Below, one piece after another: positions 28,388 through 37,446 of a stretch of 64,000 nt of DNA; position 1 is the first letter of the stretch; every line of letters begins with the position of its first letter. Both the position numbers and the translations under genes were made by a program. The DNA lies in contig JBDNFI010000037.1 of NCBI GenBank assembly GCA_041689935.1, positions 1 to 64,000 of the forward strand, written 5' to 3'. The notes beneath the pieces are model-generated. The model did not search any database. It saw nothing but the letters and a program-made list of their open reading frames with translations, and was not told the origin of the DNA. This DNA comes from CAXBDP01 sp041689935 (GTDB taxonomy: Bacteria; Bacteroidota; Bacteroidia; Cytophagales; Cyclobacteriaceae).

Positions 28388-29200
28388 ATGGCGATAAAAG
28401 CATCCCAGCCCATTGGAATTTTTGATAGCGGCATTGGTGGCATGACGGTCGCTCATGCGGTGAAAGCACTATTGCCCAATGAGCAAATTATCTATTTTGG
28501 AGATACTGCCCATCTACCTTACGGAGATAAATCTACGGCAGCCATTCAAGCTTACTCTATCAAAATCACCGATGTGCTTCTTCAAAAAGGCTGTAAGCTC
28601 ATCCTAATCGCTTGCAATTCTGCTTCGGCGGCAGCATTTGATTTGGTGCGAGAGTATACGGGTTCGCGTGCAAGGGTTTTTAATGTGATCGATCCCGTAG
28701 TGGATTATATCCGAGAGCATTACGAAAATAGTAAAGTAGGCTTAATTGGTACAAGGCAAACGGTAAGTTCTGGCACTTACCAACGGAAAATTGATGCACT
28801 CGGCCAAAATATTGAGTGCAAAGCATTGGCTACACCGCTATTGGTGCCTATGATCGAAGAGCGATGGTTGCAAAATGATATAAGCAAGCAAATCATCCAT
28901 AGCTATCTGGCAAATGAAGAATTAGCCGATATTGAATCTTTGATTTTGGGCTGCACCCACTATCCACTAATAAAATCTGAAATAGCAGAATTTTATTTTA
29001 ACAAAATTGATATACTTGATTCGGCAGCAATTGTTGCCAAGTCGGTGCGAGCCTACTTGGAGTATAACCATTTGCTGTCAAGTAAATTACTAGGTTCCGA
29101 CCACTTTTTGGTGTCAGATTTAACACCAAATTTCGAGGCTGCCACCAAACTATTCTTTGGGATAGATGTTCCATTGGAGAAATATCCTCTTTGGGAGTAA
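28388..29200 (+). CDS. murI: Glutamate racemase
   Basis: A 270-residue enzyme that makes D-glutamate for peptidoglycan. Motifs are GIFDSGIGG near the start, YFGDTAHLPYGDKS, the first catalytic Cys in IACNSASAAAF and the second in LGCTHYPLI. An upstream TTG at 28367 would add seven residues, but it lies inside a stable hairpin, so ATG 28388 is preferred. It is followed after 28 bases by nuoH and is probably the first gene of the nuo transcript. Confidence 0.92.
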   Translation: MAIKASQPIGIFDSGIGGMTVAHAVKALLPNEQIIYFGDTAHLPYGDKSTAAIQAYSIKITDVLLQKGCKLILIACNSASAAAFDLVREYTGSRARVFNVIDPVVDYIREHYENSKVGLIGTRQTVSSGTYQRKIDALGQNIECKALATPLLVPMIEERWLQNDISKQIIHSYLANEELADIESLILGCTHYPLIKSEIAEFYFNKIDILDSAAIVAKSVRAYLEYNHLLSSKLLGSDHFLVSDLTPNFEAATKLFFGIDVPLEKYPLWE

Positions 29201-29228
29201 TCCTCCCGATTGCTTACTTTGCATTACC

Positions 29229-30326
29229 ATGTCAACCATCTTATTTTTCCTTCCATTATTGGTGCTGTTTACGGTACTGGCCGTATGGGCAGAGCGGAAG
29301 ATTGGTGGCTATATGCAAGACCGACTGGGCCCAACAGAGGTCGGCTATTATGGTCTTTTGCAATCTGTTGCCGATTTAGTCAAGTTATTGCTGAAAGAGG
29401 ATATCGTACCAAGCAAAGCGGATAAAAAGCTTTTCAAACTTGCACCTATTATCATATTTGCTGCGGTGTTTACAGGTTTTTCTGTCCTCCCGCTTTCTTC
29501 AGGGTGGAGTGGTGCAGGCCTCGAAACAGGCGTTTATTTCCTATTGGCCATTGTTTCTTTAGACGTGTTTGGGCTATTAATGGCTGGTTGGAGTGCCAAT
29601 AGCAAGTACACACTATATGGTGCCATCCGCTCCGTTTCTCAAATTATTTCTTACGAAATCCCACTGGGCCTCACCGTCATTGCAGTGGTCATGATCAGCC
29701 AGAGCTTAGATCTACAAGAGATTTCTTATCAGCAAAGTATCTTTTGGGATCATAAAGCCGCGGGCGTTTCACAAGGATTATTTGGTGTAATTTCCTCCGT
29801 AGATATGTCAAACGTAGGAGGGATTTTCCTTTGGAATATCTTCCGCTATCCTCTTTTGATCCCCGGCCTTTTGATTTTCTTCATTGCTTCATTGGCAGAA
29901 AGCAATCGCGCTCCTTTTGACTTGCCAGAGGCGGAATCCGAAATTGTTGGCGGATTTCATACAGAATATTCAGGTTTTAGATGGGCATTGGTGATGCTAT
30001 CAGAATATGGGATGATGCTTTTGGTGAGTTTCTTAGCCGCTGTGCTGTTTTTAGGGAGCTGGAGTAGTCCGCTCCCAAATATCGGTGGAGTAAAGTTGGC
30101 CGATTGGACCAATGGCGAGCCCGGCTCAATAGCGGGACATATATTCGGTGCTTTTTGGCTTACTTCTAAAGCACTTTGCTTAATTTTAATTCAAATTTGG
30201 GTTCGCTTTACTTTTCCAAGATTGAGGGTAGATCAGCTAACCAGCCTTTGTTGGAAATACCTAACACCTGCCGCATTGGTTATTATCTTTGTGGCAGCTT
30301 TTTGGAGATTGTGGATGCTAGATTAG
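29229..30326 (+). CDS. nuoH: NADH-quinone oxidoreductase subunit H
   Basis: A 365-residue multi-pass membrane subunit at the quinone-binding interface of complex I. Diagnostic segments are AERKIGGYMQDRLGPTEVG, QSVADLVKLLLKED, SYEIPLGL and the acidic loop ESNRAPFDLPEAESEIVGGF. ATG 29229 is chosen because the family begins right at the first hydrophobic helix; the open frame extends further upstream into murI. nuoA-G are not in front of it, so this run encodes only the membrane arm plus NuoI. Confidence 0.93.
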   Translation: MSTILFFLPLLVLFTVLAVWAERKIGGYMQDRLGPTEVGYYGLLQSVADLVKLLLKEDIVPSKADKKLFKLAPIIIFAAVFTGFSVLPLSSGWSGAGLETGVYFLLAIVSLDVFGLLMAGWSANSKYTLYGAIRSVSQIISYEIPLGLTVIAVVMISQSLDLQEISYQQSIFWDHKAAGVSQGLFGVISSVDMSNVGGIFLWNIFRYPLLIPGLLIFFIASLAESNRAPFDLPEAESEIVGGFHTEYSGFRWALVMLSEYGMMLLVSFLAAVLFLGSWSSPLPNIGGVKLADWTNGEPGSIAGHIFGAFWLTSKALCLILIQIWVRFTFPRLRVDQLTSLCWKYLTPAALVIIFVAAFWRLWMLD

Positions 30327-30332
30327 TCGATT

Positions 30333-31283
30333 ATGAAAAAGAAAAATACCTATTTGCTTAATATAAAAGATGCTTTTAAAACCCTCTCAACGGGCATGAA
30401 GCTTACTTTGAAGCATGGTATGGATACTGGCAAAAAAGCTTCTTCGACCGATCCTATTTGGAGCGATGATTATTTTAAGGAAGGAGATGAGCCATTCACC
30501 TTGCAATATCCTCGACAGCAATTTGAGCTGCCAGATAATAGCCGTAGCAAACTACACAACGAAATCGAAGATTGTATCGTATGTGACAAATGCGCCAAGG
30601 TTTGTCCGGTAGATTGTATTGATATTGAGGCTGTTCGTTCGCCAGACGAAATAGGCAAAACATCGGATGGCACCACCAAGAGATTATATGCTGCACGCTT
30701 CGATATAGATATGGCCAAATGCTGTTTCTGTGGATTGTGTACCACAGTGTGCCCTACAGAATGTCTCACCATGACCAAAGAGTATGATTTTAGCGAATAC
30801 GATTTTGCCGATCATAATTTTGTATTTGGCGAAATGACACCTTTGCAGATTCTGGAGAAGAAGGAGGCTTGGGAAAAGCATCTGGAGCAGAAGGAAAAAG
30901 AAAAGGCTGAAAAAGCAAAGAATGCAATACCGGCCTCTAACGTGAAGCCTGCCCTGAGCTCAAAAGAGAAAAATGCGGGAGGGCTAGGCAGCGATTCAGA
31001 TTCATCAGCGGCAAGGCCAAAGCCAAGTTTTAGACCAAAGATGAAACCTTCGATACCGAAAAATGAAACTGAAGAAGAGAATGACAGTAAACCTGCTGCC
31101 AAACCAAGGCCCGTATTATTGCCGAAAATAAAATCGGTAGAACCAAAAAATGCTTCATCGGAGGAGGATGCGGATAAAGCTGACGACAAACCCAAAGCAA
31201 AATCGGTATTTAGACCAAAGGTGAAGCCCGTAATAAAGAAAAAATCTGATGATGACGATGATAAACCCTCCAGCAAATCATGA
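30333..31283 (+). CDS. nuoI: NADH-quinone oxidoreductase subunit I with long C-terminal tail
   Basis: A 316-residue protein. Residues 1-185 are the normal NuoI with two 4Fe-4S motifs, CIVCDKCAKVCPVDCI and CCFCGLCTTVCPTEC, which pass electrons towards quinone. From about residue 185 to the end there is an extra 130-residue low-complexity tail rich in Lys, Glu, Pro, Ser and Asp. It contains three related repeats: KPSFRPKMKPSIPK, RPVLLPKIKSVEPK and SVFRPKVKPVIKK. The tail has no counterpart in ordinary NuoI. It lies 6 bases after nuoH and overlaps nuoJ by 4. Confidence 0.92.
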   Translation: MKKKNTYLLNIKDAFKTLSTGMKLTLKHGMDTGKKASSTDPIWSDDYFKEGDEPFTLQYPRQQFELPDNSRSKLHNEIEDCIVCDKCAKVCPVDCIDIEAVRSPDEIGKTSDGTTKRLYAARFDIDMAKCCFCGLCTTVCPTECLTMTKEYDFSEYDFADHNFVFGEMTPLQILEKKEAWEKHLEQKEKEKAEKAKNAIPASNVKPALSSKEKNAGGLGSDSDSSAARPKPSFRPKMKPSIPKNETEEENDSKPAAKPRPVLLPKIKSVEPKNASSEEDADKADDKPKAKSVFRPKVKPVIKKKSDDDDDKPSSKS

Positions 31284-31804
31284 TGATCAGTATCCTATTT
31301 TATCTGTTTGCTTCCTTAGCCATCATCGGTAGTTTATTTATCCTTCTTACTGAAAAAATTGTGTACGCAGCCTTTTCGCTATTGCTCATATTGCTCAGTA
31401 TTGCGGCTATTTTCGTACTAGCTGGTTCTGAATTTCTGGCTGTTACACAGATTATGGTTTACGCAGGCGGCATATTGATCTTATTAATATTTGGTGTTTT
31501 GATGACCTCCAAATTGCGCGATGGAGAAATACTTGTGCCTAAGTCAAATAAATTCTGGTCAATCTTTTTAGGTGGGAGCTTTTTTGTCCTTTTGTTCTTT
31601 ATGATCAGCCAAGTGAATTTTGCGTTGCTTTCGTGGATGCAAGGTGCTGACAAGGCAGTGGGAGAAGGGATGATCACCAAATTGGGTACATTGCTTATGA
31701 GCGACTACGTGCTTGCATTCGAACTGGCGGGCATCATCCTATTGGTAGCCTTGGTTGCCGCTGCGCTGTTGGCTGGTGAAAGAATAAAGGAGGGTACTAA
31801 ATGA
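31280..31804 (+). CDS. nuoJ: NADH-quinone oxidoreductase subunit J
   Basis: A 174-residue membrane subunit with five predicted helices. The third helix region (EFLAVTQIMVYAGGILILLIF) carries the conserved pi-bulge glycine pattern of NuoJ/ND6. The start overlaps the nuoI stop by 4 bases and its own stop overlaps nuoK by 4, so translation is coupled. Confidence 0.92.
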   Translation: MMISILFYLFASLAIIGSLFILLTEKIVYAAFSLLLILLSIAAIFVLAGSEFLAVTQIMVYAGGILILLIFGVLMTSKLRDGEILVPKSNKFWSIFLGGSFFVLLFFMISQVNFALLSWMQGADKAVGEGMITKLGTLLMSDYVLAFELAGIILLVALVAAALLAGERIKEGTK

Positions 31805-32115
31805 TGATAGGACTTGACCATTTTTTATTATTAGCTGCAGCGCTATTTTCATTAGGACTAGCCATAGTGATTGCTCGCCGCAATGCCGTAATGGTATTGA
31901 TGGGAATAGAATTGATGCTGAATGCGTCAAATATTAATTTGGTTGCTTTTGGCTACCATGATCCTAATTTGATGCAAGGGCAGTTGTTTGCGCTTTTTGT
32001 GATTGTGATTGCCGCAGCAGAAGCTGCAATAGGCTTGGCCATAGTCATGAAAGTATATCGCTATTATTACACTGTCGATCTCCAAGAATTAAGTAAAGAG
32101 CATAAAATTGTTTGA
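31801..32115 (+). CDS. nuoK: NADH-quinone oxidoreductase subunit K
   Basis: A 104-residue three-helix subunit matching the family's usual length. MGIELMLNASNINLVAF contains the first conserved membrane Glu, and IAAAEAAIGLAIV the second. Both are needed for proton translocation in the family. It overlaps nuoJ (4 bases) and nuoL (8 bases). Confidence 0.93.
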   Translation: MMIGLDHFLLLAAALFSLGLAIVIARRNAVMVLMGIELMLNASNINLVAFGYHDPNLMQGQLFALFVIVIAAAEAAIGLAIVMKVYRYYYTVDLQELSKEHKIV

Positions 32116-34192
32116 TTTAAGCATTCTCATATACTCCTTACTTGGATTGCCCATATTAGGGCTTTTCCTTTTCCCATTCATTGGCAAAAGCAAAAAGCTA
32201 TATCTATATAGCTCTACTTTGCTATCTACTTTGTCGCTTTTTGCTGCTGCTATATTATTTTATGTGGTGTACAAGGGCGATTCGGCCCCAGTAGAATTGG
32301 TGAAATGGCAATGGCTTTCTGCCGGTAGTTTCAGCATTTCTATGGGAATCATGGTAGATTTCTTAGGAGCCTCTATGGCATTGGTAGTGGCAATCGTGGC
32401 CTGTATGGTGCAATGGTTTTCCCTCAGCTATATGGCCGATGACCCAGCTCGAAGCAGATATTTCGCTTTCCTCAATTTCTTTGTGTTAGCCATGTTATCC
32501 TTGGTTTTTTCTTCCAATCTGTTGCAAACATTTATATTTTGGGAATTAGTGGGTTTTGCTTCTTGGCTGCTGATAGGCTTTTGGCATCATAAACCTTCGG
32601 CAGCAAATGCAGCCAAAAAGGCCTTCATCGTAAATAGAATCGGTGATGTCGGTTTTGTGATTGCCTTGATGGTGGTATTGGCTATGATTGGAACATTCAA
32701 TTATTTCGAAATCATTGAAAATGTTAGTAATACGAGGGTTTTTTCTGGTGCTTGGCTTTTACCCGTACAGGAAGGACCCTATCCCAAATTTCAGATTGTA
32801 GATGCTTCGGTTTTGCATTTGGCAGGGTTTGGTTTGCTACTAGCTGTGATGGGGAAATCAGCTCAGTTTCCGCTAGCCATTTGGTTGCCAGATGCCATGG
32901 AAGGCCCTACGCCAGTTTCGGCACTCATTCATGCAGCTACTATGGTGGCAGCAGGTGTATTTTTGGTTCTGCGTTATTTCTTCCTCTTTACGCCCGAAGT
33001 GCTGGATGTGATGGCAGTAATTGGAGCGCTCACAGCTTTTATGGGTGCTTATGCAGCATTTTCTCAATTCGACATCAAGAAGATTTTAGCCTACAGTACT
33101 ATTTCTCAATTGGGCTATATGGTGCTGGCATTAGGAGTAGGAGCTTGGTCGGCTGGTTATTTTCATCTGGTAACTCATGCATTTTTTAAGGCAGGGCTAT
33201 TTTTGGGGGCAGGTGTGATCATTCATTTTGTAGCACATAATACTGATAAAGCAGATCAAATAGATCCACAAGATATCCGCAATATGGGTGGGTTGAGAAA
33301 AGCCTTACCCATACTCCACATTTTCTTTCTTTTATGCACCCTTTCGCTTATGGGTGTACCTGGCTTTTCAGGCTTTCTGTCCAAAGAAGCAATACTCACT
33401 GGAGTGATGACTCGTGCAGGCGAAGGCTCATGGGCTTGGATGGCGATTGCCTTCTTGGCATTTCTCACCGTATTGATGACGGTATTGTATATGGCTAGAT
33501 TATACAGTTATGTGTTTTTGGGCAGTGAATATCGCTGGGCTAAAATCAACCACTCGCTTTCCTTGAAATTAGGTGTGCCAGTCGCTATACTCGGTTTATT
33601 ATCAGTTGGCTTTTGGTTTAGCTTTAGTATAGATTTCAGCCACTCTTGGTTTCTCCATCGGCTTGGCGAACCGCTTTTATTGATGAGCAATTTACCAGGA
33701 AACCTCACTGTTTCAGAATTTACAAGTATTGGAAAGAGTTATCATACCTTTATCACCTTTCTTAGTATTGGATTGGTATTAATTGCCTTGATCGCATCAG
33801 CCAGAATATTCCGAAATCCTAGACATGATATCGCTCGTCAATCCAATCATTGGTTTGCAAAGCTTTCGGCTAATAATTGGTATGCAGATATGCTTAACCA
33901 TTATTTGATTGTGTTACCGACCCTTAAAATAAGCCAATTAGCACAATGGTTCGATGCAAAGGTGATTGATAGACTAGTAGATTTATTTGGAGTATTTGTC
34001 GTGGTCGTTTCAACTATTGGCTATTGGTTCGACCGTACTTTTGTGGATGGAAGTGTAAATTTTGTCGCTAGATTGAGTGCTGGAATTGGAGGTGTGGCGG
34101 GTTCGTCCAAAAACGCTTCTGTACAGGGCTATGTAATTGTGGCAGTAACGTTATTTTTGATATTTCTTGTGTGGATAGTTTTTGTATTATGA
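32108..34192 (+). CDS. nuoL: NADH-quinone oxidoreductase subunit L
   Basis: A 694-residue antiporter-like proton pump subunit. Conserved segments are FWELVGFASWLLIGFWH, KAFIVNRIGDVGF, LPDAMEGPTPVSALIHAATMVAAGVFL, YSTISQLGYM and FKAGLFLGAGVIIH. It has a long C-terminal lateral helix region. The only start compatible with the family is TTG at 32108, inside the end of nuoK; the next in-frame ATG would delete several helices. The protein drives proton translocation together with NuoM and NuoN. Confidence 0.93.
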   Translation: MFDLSILIYSLLGLPILGLFLFPFIGKSKKLYLYSSTLLSTLSLFAAAILFYVVYKGDSAPVELVKWQWLSAGSFSISMGIMVDFLGASMALVVAIVACMVQWFSLSYMADDPARSRYFAFLNFFVLAMLSLVFSSNLLQTFIFWELVGFASWLLIGFWHHKPSAANAAKKAFIVNRIGDVGFVIALMVVLAMIGTFNYFEIIENVSNTRVFSGAWLLPVQEGPYPKFQIVDASVLHLAGFGLLLAVMGKSAQFPLAIWLPDAMEGPTPVSALIHAATMVAAGVFLVLRYFFLFTPEVLDVMAVIGALTAFMGAYAAFSQFDIKKILAYSTISQLGYMVLALGVGAWSAGYFHLVTHAFFKAGLFLGAGVIIHFVAHNTDKADQIDPQDIRNMGGLRKALPILHIFFLLCTLSLMGVPGFSGFLSKEAILTGVMTRAGEGSWAWMAIAFLAFLTVLMTVLYMARLYSYVFLGSEYRWAKINHSLSLKLGVPVAILGLLSVGFWFSFSIDFSHSWFLHRLGEPLLLMSNLPGNLTVSEFTSIGKSYHTFITFLSIGLVLIALIASARIFRNPRHDIARQSNHWFAKLSANNWYADMLNHYLIVLPTLKISQLAQWFDAKVIDRLVDLFGVFVVVVSTIGYWFDRTFVDGSVNFVARLSAGIGGVAGSSKNASVQGYVIVAVTLFLIFLVWIVFVL

Positions 34193-34196
34193 TATT

Positions 34197-35915
34197 ATGA
34201 GTCAGTTTTTACTATCATCCATCATATTTTTGCCTTTGTTTTTGGCTCTGGTCATCCTAGTGATTCCAGCCAAAAACCAAGCTCTGCAGCGTATTTTAGC
34301 CTTGCTAGGCACAGGTTGGATTATTATTGCCTCAGTCATTATTTGGCTTACTGCCGATACTCAGGCGGGCATATATCTGTATGAATTGGCCCCGTGGTTT
34401 TCTTTAGACCTGAATACTTTAGGGACCTTAAAATTCGATTATTTTATCCTAGCCGACGGTTTAAACCTCCCGCTTTTATTATTGACAGGGATTAGCCTAA
34501 CCGCAGGCGCATTGGCATCGTGGAAAGTACGCGAAAAGTCCAAGGCCTATTTTGCCCTGTATCTTCTGTTAGCAGCATCCATTGCAGGGTGTTTCTTATC
34601 GATGGATTTCCTGCTCTTTTTCTTGTTCTTTGAGTTTATGCTGCTTCCAATGTATTTCCTCATCGGAATTTGGGGTGGTCCGCGTCGTTCTTATGCCTCA
34701 ATCAAGTTTTTCCTCTACACCCTTTTTGGTTCGATCCTTATATTGATCGTGATGGTGGCCATGTATGGAAATGTTGTAGATGTAGATGCTAGTGCCGCTA
34801 AAATAGGATTGACCGAAAGCCAAACCAACATAGAATATGTGAATAAAGGACTTGCAAATGGAGATTTTGAAAAAAAAGATTTAGTCTTTGCAAATCACTT
34901 TGTAAACTTAAATACAAGTCTTAATGAGCAATCCACCCAAGTTTTGGCGGGTGGGTTGTTGGACGGAAATGTGGAGAATCGCTTTATGGGAAGGCCACTT
35001 CGTTATTGGGCTTTTTTACTTTTACTCATTGGCTTTTTGATCAAATTGCCAGCCGTTCCATTTCATACTTGGCTGCCCGATGCACACGTGGAGGCAAGTA
35101 CGCCAATCTCCATAGTGTTGGCCGCCATTTTATTGAAAATTGGTGGCTATGGCTTGTTTCGAATAGTATATCCGGCTTTTCCAGATGCGGCGTTGCACTA
35201 CGCTTGGTGGGTAGGGTTGCTCGGAGTCATTGCTATTATCTATGGCGCAATGAATGCCCTGGCTCAAAAAGATTTGAAAAAATTGGTCGCTTATAGTTCC
35301 GTTAGCCACATGGGTTTTGTCTTGTTGGGCTTGGCTTCTTTCACCAGCGAGGGGCTCAATGGCGCCTATTATCAATTGTTCAGTCATGGCTTAATCTCTG
35401 CAATGCTATTTATGGTGGCTGGCGTTATCTATGATCGTACACATGATAGGCTAATCGAAAACTACGCAGGCTTAGCCAGCCTTATGCCCAAGTTTGCCGT
35501 ATTGGCTTCGATAGCATTTTTTGCATCATTGGGCTTGCCGGGTTTTTCAGGTTTCATTGCAGAGATTATGGTGCTATTGGGAGCCTTCCATTCGAACAGC
35601 GTAAATTCCTTACTGCCAATGTGGATGGCAATAGTAGCTGCATTGGGATTGATATTAGCCGCAGCATATTGCCTTTGGACCTTACAGCGCATGTTCTTTG
35701 GGGAGGTATTTCTCCGAAAAGAAATATGGCGACTTGAAATGGTAGATTTGAGCCGTCGTGAAATGATTATTCTCGTACCACTTGCGTTGCTCACTTTAGT
35801 TTTTGGTATTTTCCCTTCATTGCTATTATCAGTCACGGAAGGAGCCATTGAGCCATTAATAAAGCAGGTATTTGAGAATGCAGCCATGTTCAATGCTAAA
35901 TTGGATGGACAATAG
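34197..35915 (+). CDS. nuoM: NADH-quinone oxidoreductase subunit M
   Basis: A 572-residue pump subunit. It contains LFFEFMLLPMYFLIGIWGG, FLIKLPAVPFHTWLPDAHVE, SSVSHMGFVLLGLA and GLPGFSGFIAEI. Between about residues 190 and 263 there is an extra hydrophilic loop (starting GNVVDVDASAAKIG, ending before MGRPLRYW) between two helices, longer than in typical NuoM. ATG 34197 lies 4 bases after the nuoL stop; an earlier TTG at 34182 overlaps nuoL and is less likely. It ends in TAGTG, shared with the nuoN start. Confidence 0.92.
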   Translation: MSQFLLSSIIFLPLFLALVILVIPAKNQALQRILALLGTGWIIIASVIIWLTADTQAGIYLYELAPWFSLDLNTLGTLKFDYFILADGLNLPLLLLTGISLTAGALASWKVREKSKAYFALYLLLAASIAGCFLSMDFLLFFLFFEFMLLPMYFLIGIWGGPRRSYASIKFFLYTLFGSILILIVMVAMYGNVVDVDASAAKIGLTESQTNIEYVNKGLANGDFEKKDLVFANHFVNLNTSLNEQSTQVLAGGLLDGNVENRFMGRPLRYWAFLLLLIGFLIKLPAVPFHTWLPDAHVEASTPISIVLAAILLKIGGYGLFRIVYPAFPDAALHYAWWVGLLGVIAIIYGAMNALAQKDLKKLVAYSSVSHMGFVLLGLASFTSEGLNGAYYQLFSHGLISAMLFMVAGVIYDRTHDRLIENYAGLASLMPKFAVLASIAFFASLGLPGFSGFIAEIMVLLGAFHSNSVNSLLPMWMAIVAALGLILAAAYCLWTLQRMFFGEVFLRKEIWRLEMVDLSRREMIILVPLALLTLVFGIFPSLLLSVTEGAIEPLIKQVFENAAMFNAKLDGQ

Positions 35916-37438
35916 TGGAGGCGGAGCAAATAGACATATTGAATCAAAAGCTCCTTAATATACTGGATGGCCTTGCGGTGATCGTGCCAGAGTTTGTCTT
36001 GGTAATCGGGCTTGCCTTTATCCTTGTGGCCGACCTAATTCTCCAGAAAAGAAAATCAGAAAAGCAAAGAGCTAAGCTGTTGATTAGTTATCACGTGCTC
36101 ACTTTATTGGCGGCATTATTCGCCACAAGTATCCAATTTAGAGATTTTGCTGAAATCCAAAATCAAACCTTCAATGGATTTTTGCTCGTAAGCGGAGAAG
36201 CAATTTTCATCCGTAGTTTATTCTATATCACCGCCATCATAGCTTTGCTGATGTTCCGCCGTACTAATCCTGCTACAGTCAAATTATTAGCAGGAAGCGA
36301 ACTTCATATCTTCTCACTGGGTGTTTTGATTGGAGCGGGTATTTTAGTGATGTCTTCCAATTTGCTTAGCATTTTTCTTTCTATTGAGTTAATGTCTATT
36401 TCTGCTTATGCACTTACGGGCATTCTCAAAAATGGTGAGTCAGCTAGGAGTGCTTTGCGTTATTTCATATTTGGCTCGGTTGCTACTGCTATTATGCTTT
36501 ATGGCATGAGCTTTCTATATGGGTTTTCAGGTACGCTCAATTGGCAAAATACCGGCTTTTGGACAGGAATTCAATCGGTGCCACTTTATAGTGCAGGGAT
36601 CATCTTTTTGATGTTTTTTGGCGGGTTGTTTTTTAAAATTTCAGCGGTGCCATTTCATGTGTGGGTGCCGGTAGTATATCGAAACGCAGCATGGCCTTCC
36701 GTCGCTTTATTCTCGATAGTCCCAAAGTTGGCGGCCTTAACTGCCCTTTGGTTAATTTCCTCCCGCTGGATTTCCATCGAAAATCTTGTGATTCCGATGC
36801 TTGTGATTATTTCGGCAGCCTCTATGTTGGTGGGAAACTTTTCTGCATTAAGAGAAAAAAATATCAAAGGCCTTTTGGGCTGGTCTTCTATAGCTCAGGC
36901 AGGGTTTATTTTAATTACCCTTGTAGCTCCTATCGAATCTTCAAGATTCCCTTTTTTCTTTTATAGCACTGTCTTCCTCATCATGAATTTAGGTGCTTTT
37001 TGGTTGGTGTATATTATTGGCGAAGCGGAGCAGACGTATGATATGGATAAATGGGCAGGATTAGGAAAAAAATATACGTTCGAAGGGGTATTATTACTGG
37101 TGTTTTTATTGAGTTTGGCTGGAGTGCCACCATTTGCAGGCTTCACAGCCAAGCTGTTGGTTTTTACGACCTTATTTGAAGTTTACACATTGGGCGGCAA
37201 CCCTTGGATAGTCTTTATAATTGTCTTTGGTCTGCTCAATACCGTCATTGCTATTTTCTTTTATCTCAAGATTCCATATATGCTTTTTATCAAAGAAAGC
37301 GAAACTGAAACAAATTCAACCAAAAGCAATGGAATAGCTATGATTATTCCATCTATTCTTGGTGCAATCATACTATTATTATTCTTCAAACCAGATTTGT
37401 TGTCCTTGGTGTTGAATAGTTTTAACTTTGGACTTTAG
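35915..37438 (+). CDS. nuoN: NADH-quinone oxidoreductase subunit N
   Basis: A 507-residue pump subunit homologous to NuoL and NuoM. It contains LLSIFLSIELMSISAYALTG, SALRYFIFGSVATAIMLYG, FKISAVPFHVWVPVVY and GWSSIAQAGFILI. The start is GTG, overlapping the nuoM TAG by one base (TAGTG), a typical coupled start. It is the last nuo gene here; purF begins 8 bases later and probably shares the transcript. Confidence 0.92.
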   Translation: MEAEQIDILNQKLLNILDGLAVIVPEFVLVIGLAFILVADLILQKRKSEKQRAKLLISYHVLTLLAALFATSIQFRDFAEIQNQTFNGFLLVSGEAIFIRSLFYITAIIALLMFRRTNPATVKLLAGSELHIFSLGVLIGAGILVMSSNLLSIFLSIELMSISAYALTGILKNGESARSALRYFIFGSVATAIMLYGMSFLYGFSGTLNWQNTGFWTGIQSVPLYSAGIIFLMFFGGLFFKISAVPFHVWVPVVYRNAAWPSVALFSIVPKLAALTALWLISSRWISIENLVIPMLVIISAASMLVGNFSALREKNIKGLLGWSSIAQAGFILITLVAPIESSRFPFFFYSTVFLIMNLGAFWLVYIIGEAEQTYDMDKWAGLGKKYTFEGVLLLVFLLSLAGVPPFAGFTAKLLVFTTLFEVYTLGGNPWIVFIIVFGLLNTVIAIFFYLKIPYMLFIKESETETNSTKSNGIAMIIPSILGAIILLLFFKPDLLSLVLNSFNFGL

Positions 37439-37446
37439 ATACACCC

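Noticed and set aside
30812..31276. 154-codon reverse ORF opposite nuoI
   Set aside because: Antisense to the low-complexity Lys/Pro tail, which gives a stop-free but meaningless frame rich in Phe, Leu and Ser.
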